From assembly GCA_004194705.1 (NCBI GenBank), contig SADC01001323.1:248001-312000 (forward strand): a stretch of DNA of 64,000 bases, given 5' to 3'. The notes under the pieces are model-generated. The model searched no databases. It was not told where the DNA came from and was given only the letters and a program-made list of their open reading frames with translations. Each line of letters opens with the position of its first letter. Within the stretch, counting starts at the first letter, position 1. The DNA is from Ditylenchus dipsaci (Eukaryota > Nematoda > Chromadorea > Rhabditida > Anguinidae). Both the position numbers and the translations under genes were made by a program. Shown here in pieces: positions 52,015 to 64,000 of this stretch.

Positions 52015-52516
52015 AAGGGTGGTCCAAATTTTTTGCACTATTTTAATCGACCGTAACTCTTTTATTTTTCAATCATTCGTCGAGGTTTTTTTCATAAAGG
52101 ATACGGTAGGAATTTGTTTGACACCAAACTTTCATAAAAAACTTAATTACGAAACCTCAAAAAAAGTCACACAGGAAGAGTCACAGGGAGTCAGATCTGG
52201 CAAGTGGGGTAGCCACAAGATGTTTGGCAAAGTTCTGCCCACCCAGCGTCATGAAAACAAGCTCAAAACATTGACAGCCATGGAAAACCACGAATCCGGC
52301 AGACAGGCTTGTTTTCAGGACACTGGGTGGGAAGAACATTGCCAAACGTTCCGTGGTTACCCCACTCGACACATCTGACTCCATGTGACTTCTTCCTCTG
52401 GGATTTTTTTGAGGTTATGAAATAAAGTGTTGCTACCAAAGTTTGGTGTCAGACAAATTGCTATTTTATCGAAGTTATAGTCGATTATAATAGTGCAAAA
52501 ATTTTGGACCACCCTG
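52015..52516. mobile_element. Mariner/IS630-like element, GGGTGGTCCAAA ends, with transposase remnant
   Basis: Right end GGACCACCCTG then TA; left end the complement with one change after TA. A forward frame near 52355-52430 reads LTPCDFFLWDFFEVMK, the conserved (S)PDLTPxDFFLWG-type block around the last catalytic residues of these transposases. The rest is too decayed to read. Confidence 0.75.
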
Positions 52517-52520
52517 TATC

Positions 52521-53322
52521 CAGTCCTGTTCATTTGATTCACTTCAAATTTTGCATGTTTTTTATTTTAAACAATTAAATAGTTAGTGATTTTTTCAGCA
52601 CCCGGAAAAATTTTTCCACCGATCTTGTAGCTCAGGTTCTGGCTTCAAAGTGGTGGGTCACTTCTGCTCCGTTGCGATGATTTTTTCGGGTTTTGATACC
52701 GATTGATGTTGAAAAAATGTCCTTTCTTTTGACCCTTTTCATTCGATTCACTTTTCGGCTATATTCGGGCGAATTAAACCGAATTTCACCGAAAGTTTCG
52801 GCAAAACATACGTTTGGCAAATTTCGTTTTTGGCGAGTTTCCCCTAGCCTATTAAGCTACAAAATAAGTGGTCATTTTTGGTTTTCTCAAAAATTAAAAA
52901 AAATAGTAATCAATAAAAGAATGAAAATACACCAAGTGAATCAAATGAAATTTTGTAAATTTTTATTTGATGTGTTAAAAAATATTCGTTTGAGGTCATT
53001 GAAAGTTCAAGTGAATCGAATGATGATACCGAATGATATATAATGTTCAAAAATACCAGCCATACAAAAAAGGTTAGCATATAGCCGAAAAGTGAATCGA
53101 ATGAAAAGGGTCAAAAAAAGGACATTTTTTCAACATCAATCGGTATCAAAGCCCGAAAAAATCATCGCAACGGAGCAAAAGTGACTCACCACTTTGAAGC
53201 CTAGAATCTGAGCTACAAGATAGGTGGAAAATTTTTTCCGGGTGCTGAAAAAATCACTAACTATTTAATTGTTTAAAATAAAAAACATGCAAAATTTGAA
53301 GTGAATCAAATGAACAGGACTG
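52521..53322. mobile_element. ~800-bp palindromic element, CAGTCCTGTTCATTTGATTC ends
   Basis: The arms match over about 230 bp, including GGGTCACTTCTGCTCCGTTG and complement. The loop contains TTGGCAAATTTCGTTTTTGG next to TTTCCCCTAGCC, resembling the end of element 23051-26129. It abuts the mariner-like element. Confidence 0.75.
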
Positions 53323-53367
53323 CCTGTATCATAATTTTGGGTACATATTACAAAAATGATTTCCAAA

Positions 53368-53773
53368 GGACAATACTTTTTTTTCCGACTAAAACACTCT
53401 TTTTTCCGACTAATTTTAATAATTGTATTTTTCTTCAAGTTTTTATCTCAATTTTTCTAAAGTTTTAGTATCATCGTCTAGCTCAGAATCTCAGCTATTT
53501 AACGAGCTATCAAATCGAAGGAAAAGATTTCATGAACGAAATAATTTAAAGGTTTGAAAAAGATAGCTGTTACTTTTTTCCACTCATAAATCTCTATTTT
53601 TCGAACAATTGTTTATATTATTCAGTGGAGTTTAATGGCTCGTTAGAAAGCTGAAATTCTGAGCTACACGAGAATGCTAAAAAAATTAAAAATTAAGAGC
53701 AAAACTAAAATAAAAATGCAAATGAAAAATTAGTCGGAAAAAAAGTTTTTTAGTCGGAAAAAAAGTATTGTCC
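53368..53773. mobile_element. GGACAATAC foldback, 9-bp TSD
   Basis: GGACAATACTTTTTTTTCCG to the complement ending GTATTGTCC. TSD ATTTCCAAA at 53359-53367 and 53774-53782. It is a diverged sibling of 8210-10114. Confidence 0.9.
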
Positions 53774-54163
53774 ATTTCCAAATAAAAATTTTAATCACAC
53801 TAAGTCTTTCATCATATCGAATTTATGATACAAATAAGACAAGCAGATGTAAAAGTTATGATTCCGATTATAGTCGAGTATCGATAACCCAGCATATCAA
53901 GAAGAACCGATGGTCAACTGTTATGCTCATGACAATTGTAGAATGAACAAAGTGCACTCGGACTTTTATATATGATATCCCTTTTGATAAGATTCTTTTT
54001 TAAAAGGAACTGTAGAATTCCGCTAGTTCCCCATTGCTACAAGTGGAAGAAGCTAGATATTCAAATGATTAATTGATGAGTCTTATGAAAATTAGAACTG
54101 CATCTTTATTTTTGTCAATAATCTTGAAGAGTCCGTAGTTTACATCTTACAGTTTTGAGAGAC

Positions 54164-54190
54164 ATGCCCGTGCCCTACACCGAAACAAAG
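54164..54190 (+). CDS. Possible first coding exon, nine codons
   Basis: ATGCCCGTGCCCTACACCGA opens a frame MPVPYTETK that meets GTGAGA at 54191. The unusual GC content for the region and the good donor are suggestive. No downstream exon could be joined. Confidence 0.2.
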
Positions 54191-54394
54191 GTGAGAACCA
54201 ACACCGTCTTTCTTCGCGCAAATTTTTTAAACCCGTTCTCATTTTTTTGAAGTTTTCTGCCTAATTTAAAAAAGTGATCTGAGGTTATCAATATCAGATT
54301 TGATGCAAGACTATTAAAAAATAAAACAATTCAAAAAATTGCTAGGTCTCCCATGCACGACAACCAAACATTTCCTTTTTGCAGTATTTGTCGC

Positions 54395-54540
54395 GCGACA
54401 TTTCCCCTAATAAGGGTAAATGTATTTCGGAAATTGTCGTGCGACATTTTCCTTTATTGGGGCAAATGTCGCACGACAATTTCCAAACTACATTTACCCT
54501 TATTACTTGACACATTCCCTAATAAAAGGAAATGTCGCAC
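54395..54540. repeat. Foldback of TTGTCGCGCGACATTTCC-type units
   Basis: Three alternating-orientation copies of a unit like TTGTCGTGCGACATTT with AATAAGGGTAAATGTA spacers. 54550-55660 contains no supportable gene; 55097-55280 resembles a decayed pogo-type end (AGTCGACTCTGTCAATAATG). Confidence 0.55.
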
Positions 54541-55666
54541 GATTGTTTGATCACCTTTAAACTTGCAATTTTGAGTTTGAGCTTTTTAATAAAATATTTT
54601 CATCTTATAAAAATGAGATAAGTAATAGAGAGTTTTTTTACAATTCACTAAATTTTGATTCACCCAATTGCGAAAAAATTTTGCACCTAGTAAATTTTGA
54701 GTTGTATTATCGCTAGAGTGCTCCCTAAATTCTAATCTTTTCACATTTGTGATTCGCCGTGTGACAGTGATTCAACTTTCAATTGTTGTCTACTTCTGTT
54801 GTAGCCGTAACAGTGTCGTCACAATTTAAACTAAAACATCTGAGCAAACAAGCGAAGCAAACCAACCTACTCTTTTCTGGCTGTTGTAACGATTCCAACA
54901 AAAAATACATGAATGATTCAAAGGGCAAAGTTTTCCTTTAATTAATTAGACTGTTTGACCATACTGATGTTTTTAAATGGATCCGCCCCTTAATTTGCTG
55001 AGTATGGCCAGTCGAGATGTTTTTGTAGCCAAACACCTGGCATTCTTGCCTGGATATAAAGCGACGGAAAGCGTAAGAAATTTTCATTTTTACCTGTATA
55101 GTCGACTCTGTCAATAATGCACGCCCAAAAAGTTCATTCCCGCCTAAAGTGCGACACTTTTTTACTCGAAATTTCAGAGCTATTTGCTGAATGTAATTCG
55201 CCAGTCTAGTACAAAAATTTGTAAGAATTCCTATATTGACGATTGTTTTTGTGAAACAGCATAATTTCACCATTTAGACTCACAACTCTCCCATTAACGC
55301 AGGCCTATTTAGAAAACATGCGTGCGTTATTGGGTGGCTTGCGTGTCTAAATAGTGAAATTATTTAAATAGTGAAATTATTTAAATAGTGAAATTATTTT
55401 TCACAAAAACGATCGTCAAAATCTGAATCCTTGCTATTTTTTTGCACTAGCCTGGCGCACTGAAAAACTGCGAACAAAATTAATTTCACACCCGGAGAGA
55501 TTCGAACCAGAAAGCTCAGAAAGTGGTTTGATTCGAATTTAAACGATTTCCATGCGGTACCAGATGCGGACAACAGACACACTCCCCCTTAACATTTTAT
55601 GCACACACTTAAACCAGTGAATATCCATGTCATTTAAATTGAATAATGATTTTTGTTTATTTAAGA

Positions 55667-56921
55667 ATGGTGTTGAAATGTGTATTAGTCTTGCTAATCA
55701 TTGGCGTCTTTGAATGCTGTCAAGCTGGGTATGGTGCCCCTAAATACGGCGGAGGAGGCGGTGAATTTGGGAGTGGAGGTGGTGGACCACCACTTGGTTT
55801 GTGTTAACTGTTTTGATTGAAGACCAAGCTTTCTGACCGTATTCAATTCAGGAATTGGAGGTGGTGGCCCTCCTGTTGGTTTTGGGGTGGTCCTCCAGTA
55901 GGTATAGGAGGATTTGGCGGTCAATCTCCTGGTTTTGGCGGTGGTGGCAGCAGTAAGTATATATACACCCGCAATCTATAGTAACTACTATCAAAACATT
56001 TAATTTAGGTTACGGACAAAGTAGTTATGGAAATAAAGGCAGTAAGTTATCTGAAAAAATAAAAATATTTCCAGGCTAGGCATAAGCCTATAATCATCAT
56101 CTACTATCTACAGATCCATTGTTTTTTATAGTCTCTAATATTTTTTTACTACTTTATCTGAAATAGCGACAAAAAAATTAAATCTTATGCAGTCGAGACT
56201 CCCAATAGTGAATTGTGAAATAAGGTTAAATGCGGGAGGTTACACGTTCCACATTTTGCTCCACGTTCCACAGGCTAGGTTACAGGCTCGACATTTTTAC
56301 ACGAATTTTTGAAATCTTGTATTACTTCTCCCCAGAGTCATATTTCACTGTGATCGAGCCAAGATAATATCGACCGCTCAAGAGGTTGGACCCCGAGCTG
56401 GGTATGACACTTTTTATTTGGGTTTTAGAAGGCTTTTGCCCATTTTGTTTGAAAAATTCAAACTAAAATCGCAAGGATGGTTTTTTCTTTCTATTTTTTA
56501 TCTTACAAAAAAGAGAAAACTCGATATAATGACTCATCTAAAAAAGTCGCGATATCTAGCTTTAATAATTAGAGATTTCTGAAGAGTAATCATCAGCAAA
56601 ATCATATACATTGCGATTTTCGGGACCAGACTGTCGAAAACCAAATTGAAAAAATTCAGTAATCAAGATGAAAACATTTAATCACAGCTGGCGGAACGCC
56701 TGATGATTGGATACAAAAACTGATTGGATACATTGATTATTAGATGTTTTTGTATCGATTCGGTGGTATACTAGCTAAGGGTCAAACGTTCGACCTAAAC
56801 TTGACAATTGATTTTGGGTTGCTTTGAATGTATCTAATTGTATGTATAGAATTTTTTTTCAGACTACGGAAAAAGCAGCTATGGTGGCGGTGGAGGAGGA
56901 TATGGATATGGTGGCAAGTAA
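55667..56921 (+). CDS. Secreted glycine/tyrosine-rich protein 1
   Basis: Four exons: 55667-55796, 55852-55952, 56009-56041 and 56863-56921. A signal peptide (MVLKCVLVLLIIGVFECCQA) is followed by Gly-rich repeats with PP and YG motifs, and the C-terminus is YGGGGGGYGYGGK. One base is missing in GGGG at 55884-55887; with it the gene has 107 codons and the exons are otherwise in phase. Small secreted GY-rich proteins in ecdysozoans include cuticle components and antimicrobial peptides; I cannot tell which this is. The last intron is 821 nt. It is a paralogue of the gene at 57520-58174, sharing the leader architecture and the YGYGG end. AATAAA follows at about 57023. Confidence 0.75.
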
Positions 56922-57519
56922 TCTGCTGACCTACTTTTCTGAATTTCTATCAAAACAACTGCCGAGTGTCATAGTAAATTCGTACTCATTTGGTTGTTAC
57001 TCCTCATATGCTAGTCTCTTTAGAATAAATACTGTTTATTAATTTTTTACCTTTTCATAGGTCTAGCCTCCGCATAAACACAAGCCTAAATAACAAACCG
57101 CAAAATCAGTACCTATTCTAGGATAAGGCCGATTTTCTCATAGAGCTGATTAAGTTAAGATGATCATTTTATCTTCCATTTTTATTTCCAAATAGAAAAA
57201 TCTACTATACACCTATCTTAAAAAGTCAGATTTCAGAAAAACAGTAGTCATGCGAACGAGGCTGGAAAGGAAAGGGGGTACCGACCGAATAAGTACCATT
57301 ATGTCTTTTTGTCAATAAAAATATTGATCTCCTCTTCTTGTTTTTTGAAATGCATCAATCACTTTAAAAATACTCCAATAAAACAGCCACTTGGTTTATT
57401 ATTTTGTAAATACAGTTTGAGTGGAGCAAAATACATAGTTGTCATCTGTTTGTGGCAAAACTTGTTTGGAAGTTACAGTTGTTTGTGATTAGTTGTGAAC
57501 TACTTGAGTATCAGTAAAT

Positions 57520-58174
57520 ATGCTGAAGTTCCTGCTTATGACTGTTATTGTGTTTTGCCTTGGATTGGTGGTCCATAGCCGGCCATCTGATGATTTGAGT
57601 GAAGGAGGTTGGTTTGGCTAATAGCTTGTTCACGTTTTTCGAGTCAGGGTTTGAGTAAGAGGTGTTCATGTACTTAAAAATCCGAACTGTAACTCTAACT
57701 CGAAGTTGTTCACGTACTTCGAGTTTGAGTTCGAGGTCGAACTTTGAATTTCTTATGTATAGCTTAGATAGCTCGAAATCTCACCCCAGAGCGGTCAAAA
57801 GTCACTAAAATTTAGTTTTTGGGGAATTTACTACAAGGGAATCCAAGTTATATGCATGAAAACTTTCAAATTTGACCTCGAACTCGAGGTACTTGAACAC
57901 CTTCGAGTTAGAGTTCATGCTCGACTTTGAGTTCGGATCAGAGGTGTTCACGTAGCTAAAAACCCCAAATCTAACTCTAACTTGAAGAACGTGAACAAGC
58001 TATAACTGTCTTCAAAAGTACATTGTACATTGTATGCATTGCATTGTAGGCAGCTTGATGGGTCATGGAGGCAAAGGGTTTGGTGGCTATGGAGGTTATG
58101 GAGGTGGCGGGTACCACAAATCAGCAGTGTTCGGTAAAGGAGGTGGTGGAGGTGGCTATGGATATGGTGGATAA
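57520..58174 (+). CDS. Secreted glycine/tyrosine-rich peptide 2, 70 aa
   Basis: Two exons, 57520-57607 and 58050-58174, in phase. The signal peptide MLKFLLMTVIVFCLGLVVHS is followed by RPSDDLSEGG, then GYGGYGGGGYHKSAVFGKGG and a C-terminal GYGYGG. The intron consists mostly of a MITE (about 57613-58003) inserted near its 5' end. AATAAA is at 58256-58261. It lies tandem to and 600 bp downstream of its paralogue. The exons are intact with no frame break. The function could be cuticular or antimicrobial, known only by resemblance. Confidence 0.78.
57613..58003. mobile_element. GCTTGTTCACG MITE in the intron of glycine-rich gene 2
   Basis: Ends TAGCTTGTTCACGTTTTTCG and CTTGAAGAACGTGAACAAGC. The arms are built of TCGAACTCGAACTTCGAG-like units. 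A homologous element at 61077-61446 has ends GGCCTGTTCACG and CGTGAACAAGCC. Both carry a CCCCAGAGCGGTCAAAAGTC-like centre. Confidence 0.75.
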
Positions 58175-58290
58175 CAATACAATACACCAACTGTATAATT
58201 ACTTGTTCACTCTCTTTCATATATTGTAGAATTTTTGTAAGGATGTTTAATGTTAAATAAAGAGAACTAACGAACTGTTAGATTGCTTAA

Positions 58291-58501
58291 AGGGGCATGC
58301 CCACGCTAAATTTTCCTAAACATTGAGCTTCTGTACGGATTTTCAACTTGGTTTCTAACAAAAAGGCATAGAATTTAATTTTAGGTGTAGTTGCGTTAGA
58401 AACCAAGTTGAAAAATCCGTATTAAAGTTCAATGATTAGAAAAATTTTGAATTCACGGGCACCACCTCTTATTAGGTATTACCTCTTATTATCATGCCCC
58501 T
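58291..58501. mobile_element. TTAA-flanked palindromic MITE
   Basis: AGGGGCATGCCCACG to the complement ending ATCATGCCCCT, TTAA at 58287-58290 and 58502-58505. It shares the CTTCTGTACGGATTTT core with the 10258 and 19607 elements. Confidence 0.88.
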
Positions 58502-59013
58502 TTAAGACTGTTTGATGCCATATAAAGCTTCCACATACATGATTTATCTTCAAGTTTTGTATAGCTCTACAGTCTCAATACTGAAAAAAGTAAACAAAAA
58601 ATGCTCTATTTATATAATTGGGGTTATGGGGATGATTTTTCAATCCCTGGAAAATTTTTGTTCAACTTTAAAATTTTTTGGGTGCCTTACTGAAAAGCTA
58701 AACTTGTTTTCGGTACAGCTCATACCAGTTAAGAAAATGCAATAAACAGCTATGTAAAATGTTGCAGAAGTTCTTTTTAGGGCGTGTCTATAGCTCATTA
58801 ATTAGATAACTCAACAATGAACTATTTTAACCAAAAGACACGTCATCAAATAAGGGGTTCATCAAATAACGTTTGAACAATCACTTGTTTGAATTTTCAA
58901 TTGTTTAGCCAATAATATATTTGGTAAAAGAAAATTTGCTAAGCTCTGTTTTTATCACAAATGATACCGACCTTCTCCGGCTCTATCTGCTCGGGCACAA
59001 CACCCACACTAGG

Positions 59014-62000
59014 ATACCGTATTTCCTCTAATTAGCCCACCGGTGGGTTCATTTTTCAATCACCCGAAAATCGGAAAAATTTGAATTCGATCTCGAGTTT
59101 TTCTGTTGTTATATCCTACCCAAATTTTTACACTGAATATGGATCGACAACACCAAAACTGTGATTTCAACCACTCAAACTCCAAAAACCTAGGGTAGGT
59201 ACCCAGGGCTCAAATGGATATTAAGCTGGATAGTTTAGCGCGAGGATTCCCGACTGTTACAACGGTTGACACGGGGGTTTTAGGACCTGCTGAGCACGAA
59301 TATCAAAAAATCGAACCTCCTCACTAGAGTGAAATGCCCTCAAAAAGCCCAATTTTCGTGACGACACATCACGATGAGGTATGGTTTTTTCTTCAGCCTG
59401 GTGAGCAGTGAATTTAGTGAGTACATCATGTTATTTTATGCTCATAAAAAGCCCTTTGTCTGGGCTTTCTAATGGTATGTCTTTTGCCCATTTTAAAAAG
59501 AATTAGCATGAGTAAAAATGTAAAAGAATCAATTTAGGCTACTTTTAAGCTTACATGTTCATAGAAAGTACAGAAAATTTTTACACAGAGTCATGTCACC
59601 ATTAAACGAACTAAAGATTCAGAATTAGCATAAAAAATAGCATCCGGTAGTGGTTTAAAGTCATGTAAAATAAGCTTAAAGACTGTTACACAAAAGTAAA
59701 AAAGAGTCTAAAAAATGTCTTGAAAATCAGTTTGACGCAAAACACTTGCCAAATTAGCATTCTGACGCCAGATTCGTGTTCAACATGGTCGATGTACTTG
59801 AAAAACTGCTCTTTGCTTAAAAAAGTCACTGTTAAATTTCGAATTCCGTTGTAAACAAAAAAGATTTAAATAAAGAATTTTTCGAATTTTTTTCAAGTTA
59901 AGATCTTTTTCGTCTCGAAAGGAATTCGAAATTTGACAGTGACTTTTTTAATGTGGACATCCACCTCGATGACCTGGAAATGAAAAAATACAACCTATGC
60001 TTTCACACTTTAAACTGACTGGGATATTTGGTCAAAATTAGAAATAAACCATTTTTCCTGACGTAAAATTGCAAAGATTGCTAAGTTTTTTTCATTGCCA
60101 AGCATAGTACCCTTCAAATTTCAATACCATGAAACTAGCTGGTTTTACCTCTTCTCGCGAGTATAAAAATTTCTCATGCTTTCAGTAATTGTAAATTTTT
60201 CAAAACGGCCTTTTTCGGTTCTTTTATTTTTCACCCATGATAATTTTTTTTGAATGCAGGCAAACGACACACCATTAGAAAGCCCAGACAAAGAGCTTTC
60301 TTATGAGCATAAAAGAAAATGTTGAGCTAAATAAATTCACTGCTCACCAGCCTAAATAAAAAGCCATCCATTTGTCACAGAGTCGCTGTGATAATTGTGC
60401 TTTGTATAAGTATTGTACTCTAGCGAGGAGGCCGCGTATTGCAATAATCGTGCTCAGCAGGTCTGAAAACTCACAGATAGTCAAACGTTACATTCGACCT
60501 CTATATGAACCTTTAGACAAAACTCAAAATCCTAGAGAAAAAAATTTAAATATCTTCTACACTTTAAAAAGATATTTTTCGACTAATTACGGCCTAAAAA
60601 TTTCGAAAAAGTAGTCAAAAACACTTTTGAAAAGAATTCATAAAAAGAAATTCGGCGGAAATGTTTGCTTTGCTCTGAGATTTAGTTCTGAAAATCCGAG
60701 AAGGGCTTCTTCAAAAAAATTAAATCTAGAGATTGACGCTAAAAGGTGCGAGGGCCGGTCGAAGAAATCTATTCAATCCAAATTGACTAGCTTTCTTGGC
60801 GTTCTCTTTAATTAATTGGCGGTAACCTCACGTTTAAAATTTATCGTCTATCTCGGCTTTTTTCTCACCTAATCCACGCCTACCCAAAACAATAATGAAC
60901 TTTAATCAATCTTTTTACAGTCAGCTGGTTATACGTTGTATATTTGTGATGGAAAACCCAAAACATATATGCGTTTCAATTTTTAGGAGAAAAGTGGGAA
61001 ATCTGATTTGATTATATATTATATATATTTCCCGCCTATATATTTCTAATTTTAGATAAATGTTATTTCTTATTGGCCTGTTCACGTTGTTAGAGTTAGA
61101 TTTCGAGTTCGAATTTCGGAGTACATGACACCTCTTACCCGAGCTTGAACTGTAACTCCAATGTGTTCACGTACCTCGAGTTCAAGCTCGAGGTCGAATT
61201 TGAAGGTTTTGAAGTATATAACTTGGATTACCTTGTAGTAAACCCCCAAAAACTAACTTTTTGTGGCTTTTGACCGCTCCGGGGTACGATTCTGAGCTAT
61301 CTAAGCTATACATAAGCAATTTCAAGCTCGAAGTCGAAGTACGTGAACACCTTCGAGTTAGAGTACGGATTTTGGAGTACATGAACACCTCTTACCCGAA
61401 CTTTAACTCTAACTCGATCTCTAACTCGAACAACGTGAACAAGCCATAAGCTTTGCGTCTTAATTTGCAAAAATTATTCAAATAAAGCAAAATAGAAAAT
61501 ATCGGTATTTTTTTGAAATATTAGAAAAAATTCCGTATATTCATAGATTTCATTATTTGGCCAACTTTTGTAAGTCTAAAAGCAAAAACTTATCGAAGTA
61601 GCCCGAGCAATATTTGAAAATAAAATTGAAATCAATAACAGAGTCGAGTCTCTATATAATATGCCCCTAAAAGTTTGGCCCTCAGATAGGTCCAACACTC
61701 TTTCTACTTCGATTTTTGAACGTTTTCGCTAGTTGTCTTTGGTAAGTCTAGTCGAAAATATACCGATTTTAGCGGTCATTTTTCAGACATACTATGATTT
61801 TTTCAATTAGTCCCATATCTTCTCATGCAGAAGGCAGGCGCCTACTTTTTTGCTATCACCGGATTCCTTGTTCAAAACTTTGACATGACTGCCCTGATCC
61901 AGACGATCGAAACTCGTTATAACGTTACACTATTTTGAAAAGTGTCGTTCTAACGAGATTCGTAGGTCTTAGCGACAGTCTTGGCAACTGGTTCATAAAT

Positions 62001-62373
62001 AATCCACTTCGTTGCCATTTAAAAAACATCAATTAATTAAGTGATAGGTTTCACAAAACATAACTTCACAAAATCACAAAACATAATCTATTTAAATGCC
62101 GCTGTTTCGTTGATATATGCTTTTTTTAATAGCTCATCGGGTATGAAAAATGTCTGATTAGGTATCGCAGGATATCCGATGCAGCTTGGTTTATATGAAG
62201 GAAATTTTCAAATATTTGAACTTTTTACAAAATAAAGACAGAAAAAGATATAAAATTGAAGTATCGAAAGAAGTAGACATCATTCCTAAATTTACTGTAT
62301 TTCTTTATTAAATTCCCGTGGGAGTTATTTTTTATCGCTTCGGGTGTGGGGAGTTAATAGAGGAAATACGGTG
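59014..62373. mobile_element. TACCGTATTT-family ends around a ~1.2-kb palindrome
   Basis: TACCGTATTTCCTCTAATTA at 59014 and AATAGAGGAAATACGGT at 62357-62373 are inverted. Inside, 59255-60480 is a separate palindrome: TTAGGACCTGCTGAGCACGA pairs with GTGCTCAGCAGGTCTGAAAA, and GGGCTTTCTAATGGT pairs with ACCATTAGAAAGCCC. Also inside is the 61077-61446 MITE. The long distance means the two outer ends may be from different copies. No gene was found. Confidence 0.5.
61077..61446. mobile_element. GCTTGTTCACG-family MITE, second copy
   Basis: GGCCTGTTCACGTTGTTAGA to AACAACGTGAACAAGCC. The arms resemble those of 57613-58003, with the central TAAACCCCCAAAAACTAACT module. Confidence 0.75.
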
Positions 62374-62602
62374 ATAATTGGGCACCCTTTAACGCGCCTA
62401 TTAACCTAGTTATTACATATTTGGAGTGAAATTACTTGGTAGGTTTCCAGTTTTCAATTTTAGTGTTTAAATTTGATTGTTAAAACCTATTAAGTATTTT
62501 TTTCTGATACCCATTGGGACCCAGCCGTGGATTTAAATGTGTTAAAGTGTCAATCAACCTTTAATTTTTTCAGTGCCGACTACTGTCCTTTTAATTTTTC
62601 TT

Positions 62603-63660
62603 ACCTAATTTATTGTGATTGCAGCCATGAAAGTGAAGGAGAAAAGGCCGTTTGCAACCCAGCGTCAATTTATGAAAAAGCCAAAGCCGTGGAATGCGCT
62701 AAAAACCAAGCTCTCAAATCTGGCTAGCTCCATTCCGAAGTCTTCTTGCAGCAAACCATCAGGCAAGAAGTGTTCCTTGAAAGCAGTTGTGCGTAGACTC
62801 AAGTGTTTGAACGCTTCGTCCACACTATTCCGACTACCCCTCACCAGCAACCACCAACCTATGTATTTGCAGTACTCGGAAAAGTGGGAGAATCGCCACA
62901 AAAAAAACAACGTGCCAACTTTTCCTTTTTTACAAAGAAACCTTGAGGTATACCATAGAGCGGACTGTTTTTTACTGTATAGAGTTTTATAGCTGCAATT
63001 CGAAAGTCTAAATTTCTTTAGTGAATTTTATACTGGAGTTTCTTTCGGATTTTCGTTAAGAATCAGAGAAATTAGAATTTAAATGAAAATATATACATGT
63101 ATATACTGAAATCATTCAGCAAAGTTTCATAGATATTTGGAAAGCTCACATATAGAACTAAACGGTAATGATATAAATTACAAAAATAGCAACAAAAATG
63201 CAAATAAAAATGTAGATATAAAGTTTTCTGATGGCATCCAGACTTTTGAGTTTGCAGTTCAATTTAAGCCATAGTTGTATTACAGTTGTGCGTTAATAGC
63301 TGGAGTGACTATGAAAAAAAGTTCATGGAGTGGTTGGACATATGTCAGCAGCAGAAAAAACAGCCAAACAATCAGGGAAATAACTGTAACTCCCTGGAAG
63401 ATCATGCATGCTCCTCTTCTTCCTCCAAACATCCACTATCGTCCAAACATGCGAAAAGCCATTCAAAAGCCAGTCAGCTGTGTCTGGTTGGTTATCAATA
63501 GTTGTGTAAAAAATGTAGTTGCTACAAATGGAATTTTCAGAAGTGAGAGATGCCAAATTGATGGATGAAAACGAGGAAGATGCACAAGAAAAAAAGTTAT
63601 TAAAGTCATTCTACACAGTCTACCACATTGATAAACTGCACAAAAAAGACAGCCAGGTTG
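62603..63660 (+). CDS. Candidate multi-exon gene, unresolved
   Basis: Coding-like pieces lie in order after an intron-like GATTGCAG at 62617-62624. One piece includes GEKAVCNPASIYEKAKAVEC. Another frame reads QQPPTYVFAVLGKVGESPQK near 62840-62935. A hydrophilic exon around 63290-63500 reads SWSDYEKKFMEWLDICQQQK and then is Ser/His-rich. An acidic exon around 63540-63655 reads VRDAKLMDENEEDAQEKKLL before GTTGGA. The frames do not join cleanly: a TAG interrupts one reading, or a base is missing. No domain is recognised. It may be a host gene or the 5' part of another transposon gene continuing past the right edge. Confidence 0.3.
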
Positions 63661-64000
63661 GATATTTGTTTTTATGAATTCTGCTAGTTATCTCTGCAGT
63701 ATTGAAATGATTGTAGATTTATCTAACGAAATAGCGGTATGCAGGAAATCCACACCCGGGACAAACTTTTTGGTAGGAAACCATGGTTTGCAATCCCATT
63801 CGGGATTTTGAGACAGATGACCCCTCAGGGTATGTACTTAGCCTGGTATGGGTGTTGTCGCTATTATGGTCAATATTTTGAATCGGGAGCAAATTGTACG
63901 TGTACCGAATTACTGTCATAATTTTATAATTGCGTTATTATGGGTGATTTCGAATGTTTGATCAATAAATAGGTAAAAAGAAGTAAACGTGAATTATCTA

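Noticed and set aside
55490..55580. Minus-strand tRNA-like sequence with a B-box GGTTCGAATC
   Set aside because: A plausible box B, but no convincing box A spacing, acceptor stem or anticodon stem; considered chance or an old tRNA-derived remnant.

Overview
This is a repeat-saturated, AT-rich invertebrate-type animal nuclear window. Its host genes have short introns of about 45-60 nt, which become long only where transposons have landed. I cannot place the species. Secreted Gly/Tyr-rich peptide genes and the gene set would fit an ecdysozoan such as a nematode, but that is inference.

Host genes, left to right: an unrecognised Ser/Pro-rich ORF behind a TATA box (710-1393, +); mitochondrial ribosomal protein L44 (15359-17181, +); TDP-43 (17786-22700, -), convergent with L44; mitochondrial ribosomal protein S21 (22927-26458, -); the splicing kinase PRP4/PRPF4B (41638-51592, -); two secreted glycine-rich peptides (55667-56921 and 57520-58174, +); and an unresolved multi-exon candidate at the right edge. 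I resolved exon boundaries by hand for the five conserved genes and the peptides.

Most of the rest is DNA transposons, many with target-site duplications (TSDs) readable by eye. (1) hAT elements with 8-bp TSDs: 2581-5610 is nearly intact and 29928-33383 is decayed. (2) Mutator-like elements (MULEs) with 9-bp TSDs, whose ends carry inverted arrays of 15-18 bp units, often sharing a GGTAAATT...GCCC core. Coding remnants in them include FLYWCH and SWIM zinc fingers, MULE N- and C-terminal segments and, in 37525-41246, a Ulp1/SENP-like cysteine protease. (3) pogo/Tc1-type palindromic MITEs (short non-autonomous elements) with CAGTC ends and TA TSDs. (4) A superfamily of MITEs flanked by TTAA with AGGRCC ends. 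(5) MITEs with TACCGTATTT ends. (6) Mariner-like MITEs. (7) A Helitron/PIF1-type helicase remnant. Elements are nested up to four deep; 8064-10253 is a clear stratigraphy.

Thirteen frame breaks I could localise, in host genes and transposons alike, all fit one missing base, often in a homopolymer. Exon lengths in TDP-43, PRPF4B and the first glycine-rich gene come right modulo 3 when those bases are counted. I read this as consensus deletion error rather than gene decay, so several apparent pseudogenes may be intact.

The most interesting candidate system is the MULE complex: several related element families in an animal genome, sharing an amplified subterminal repeat architecture, with unrelated interiors behind identical ends and one member carrying a Ulp1-like protease gene.
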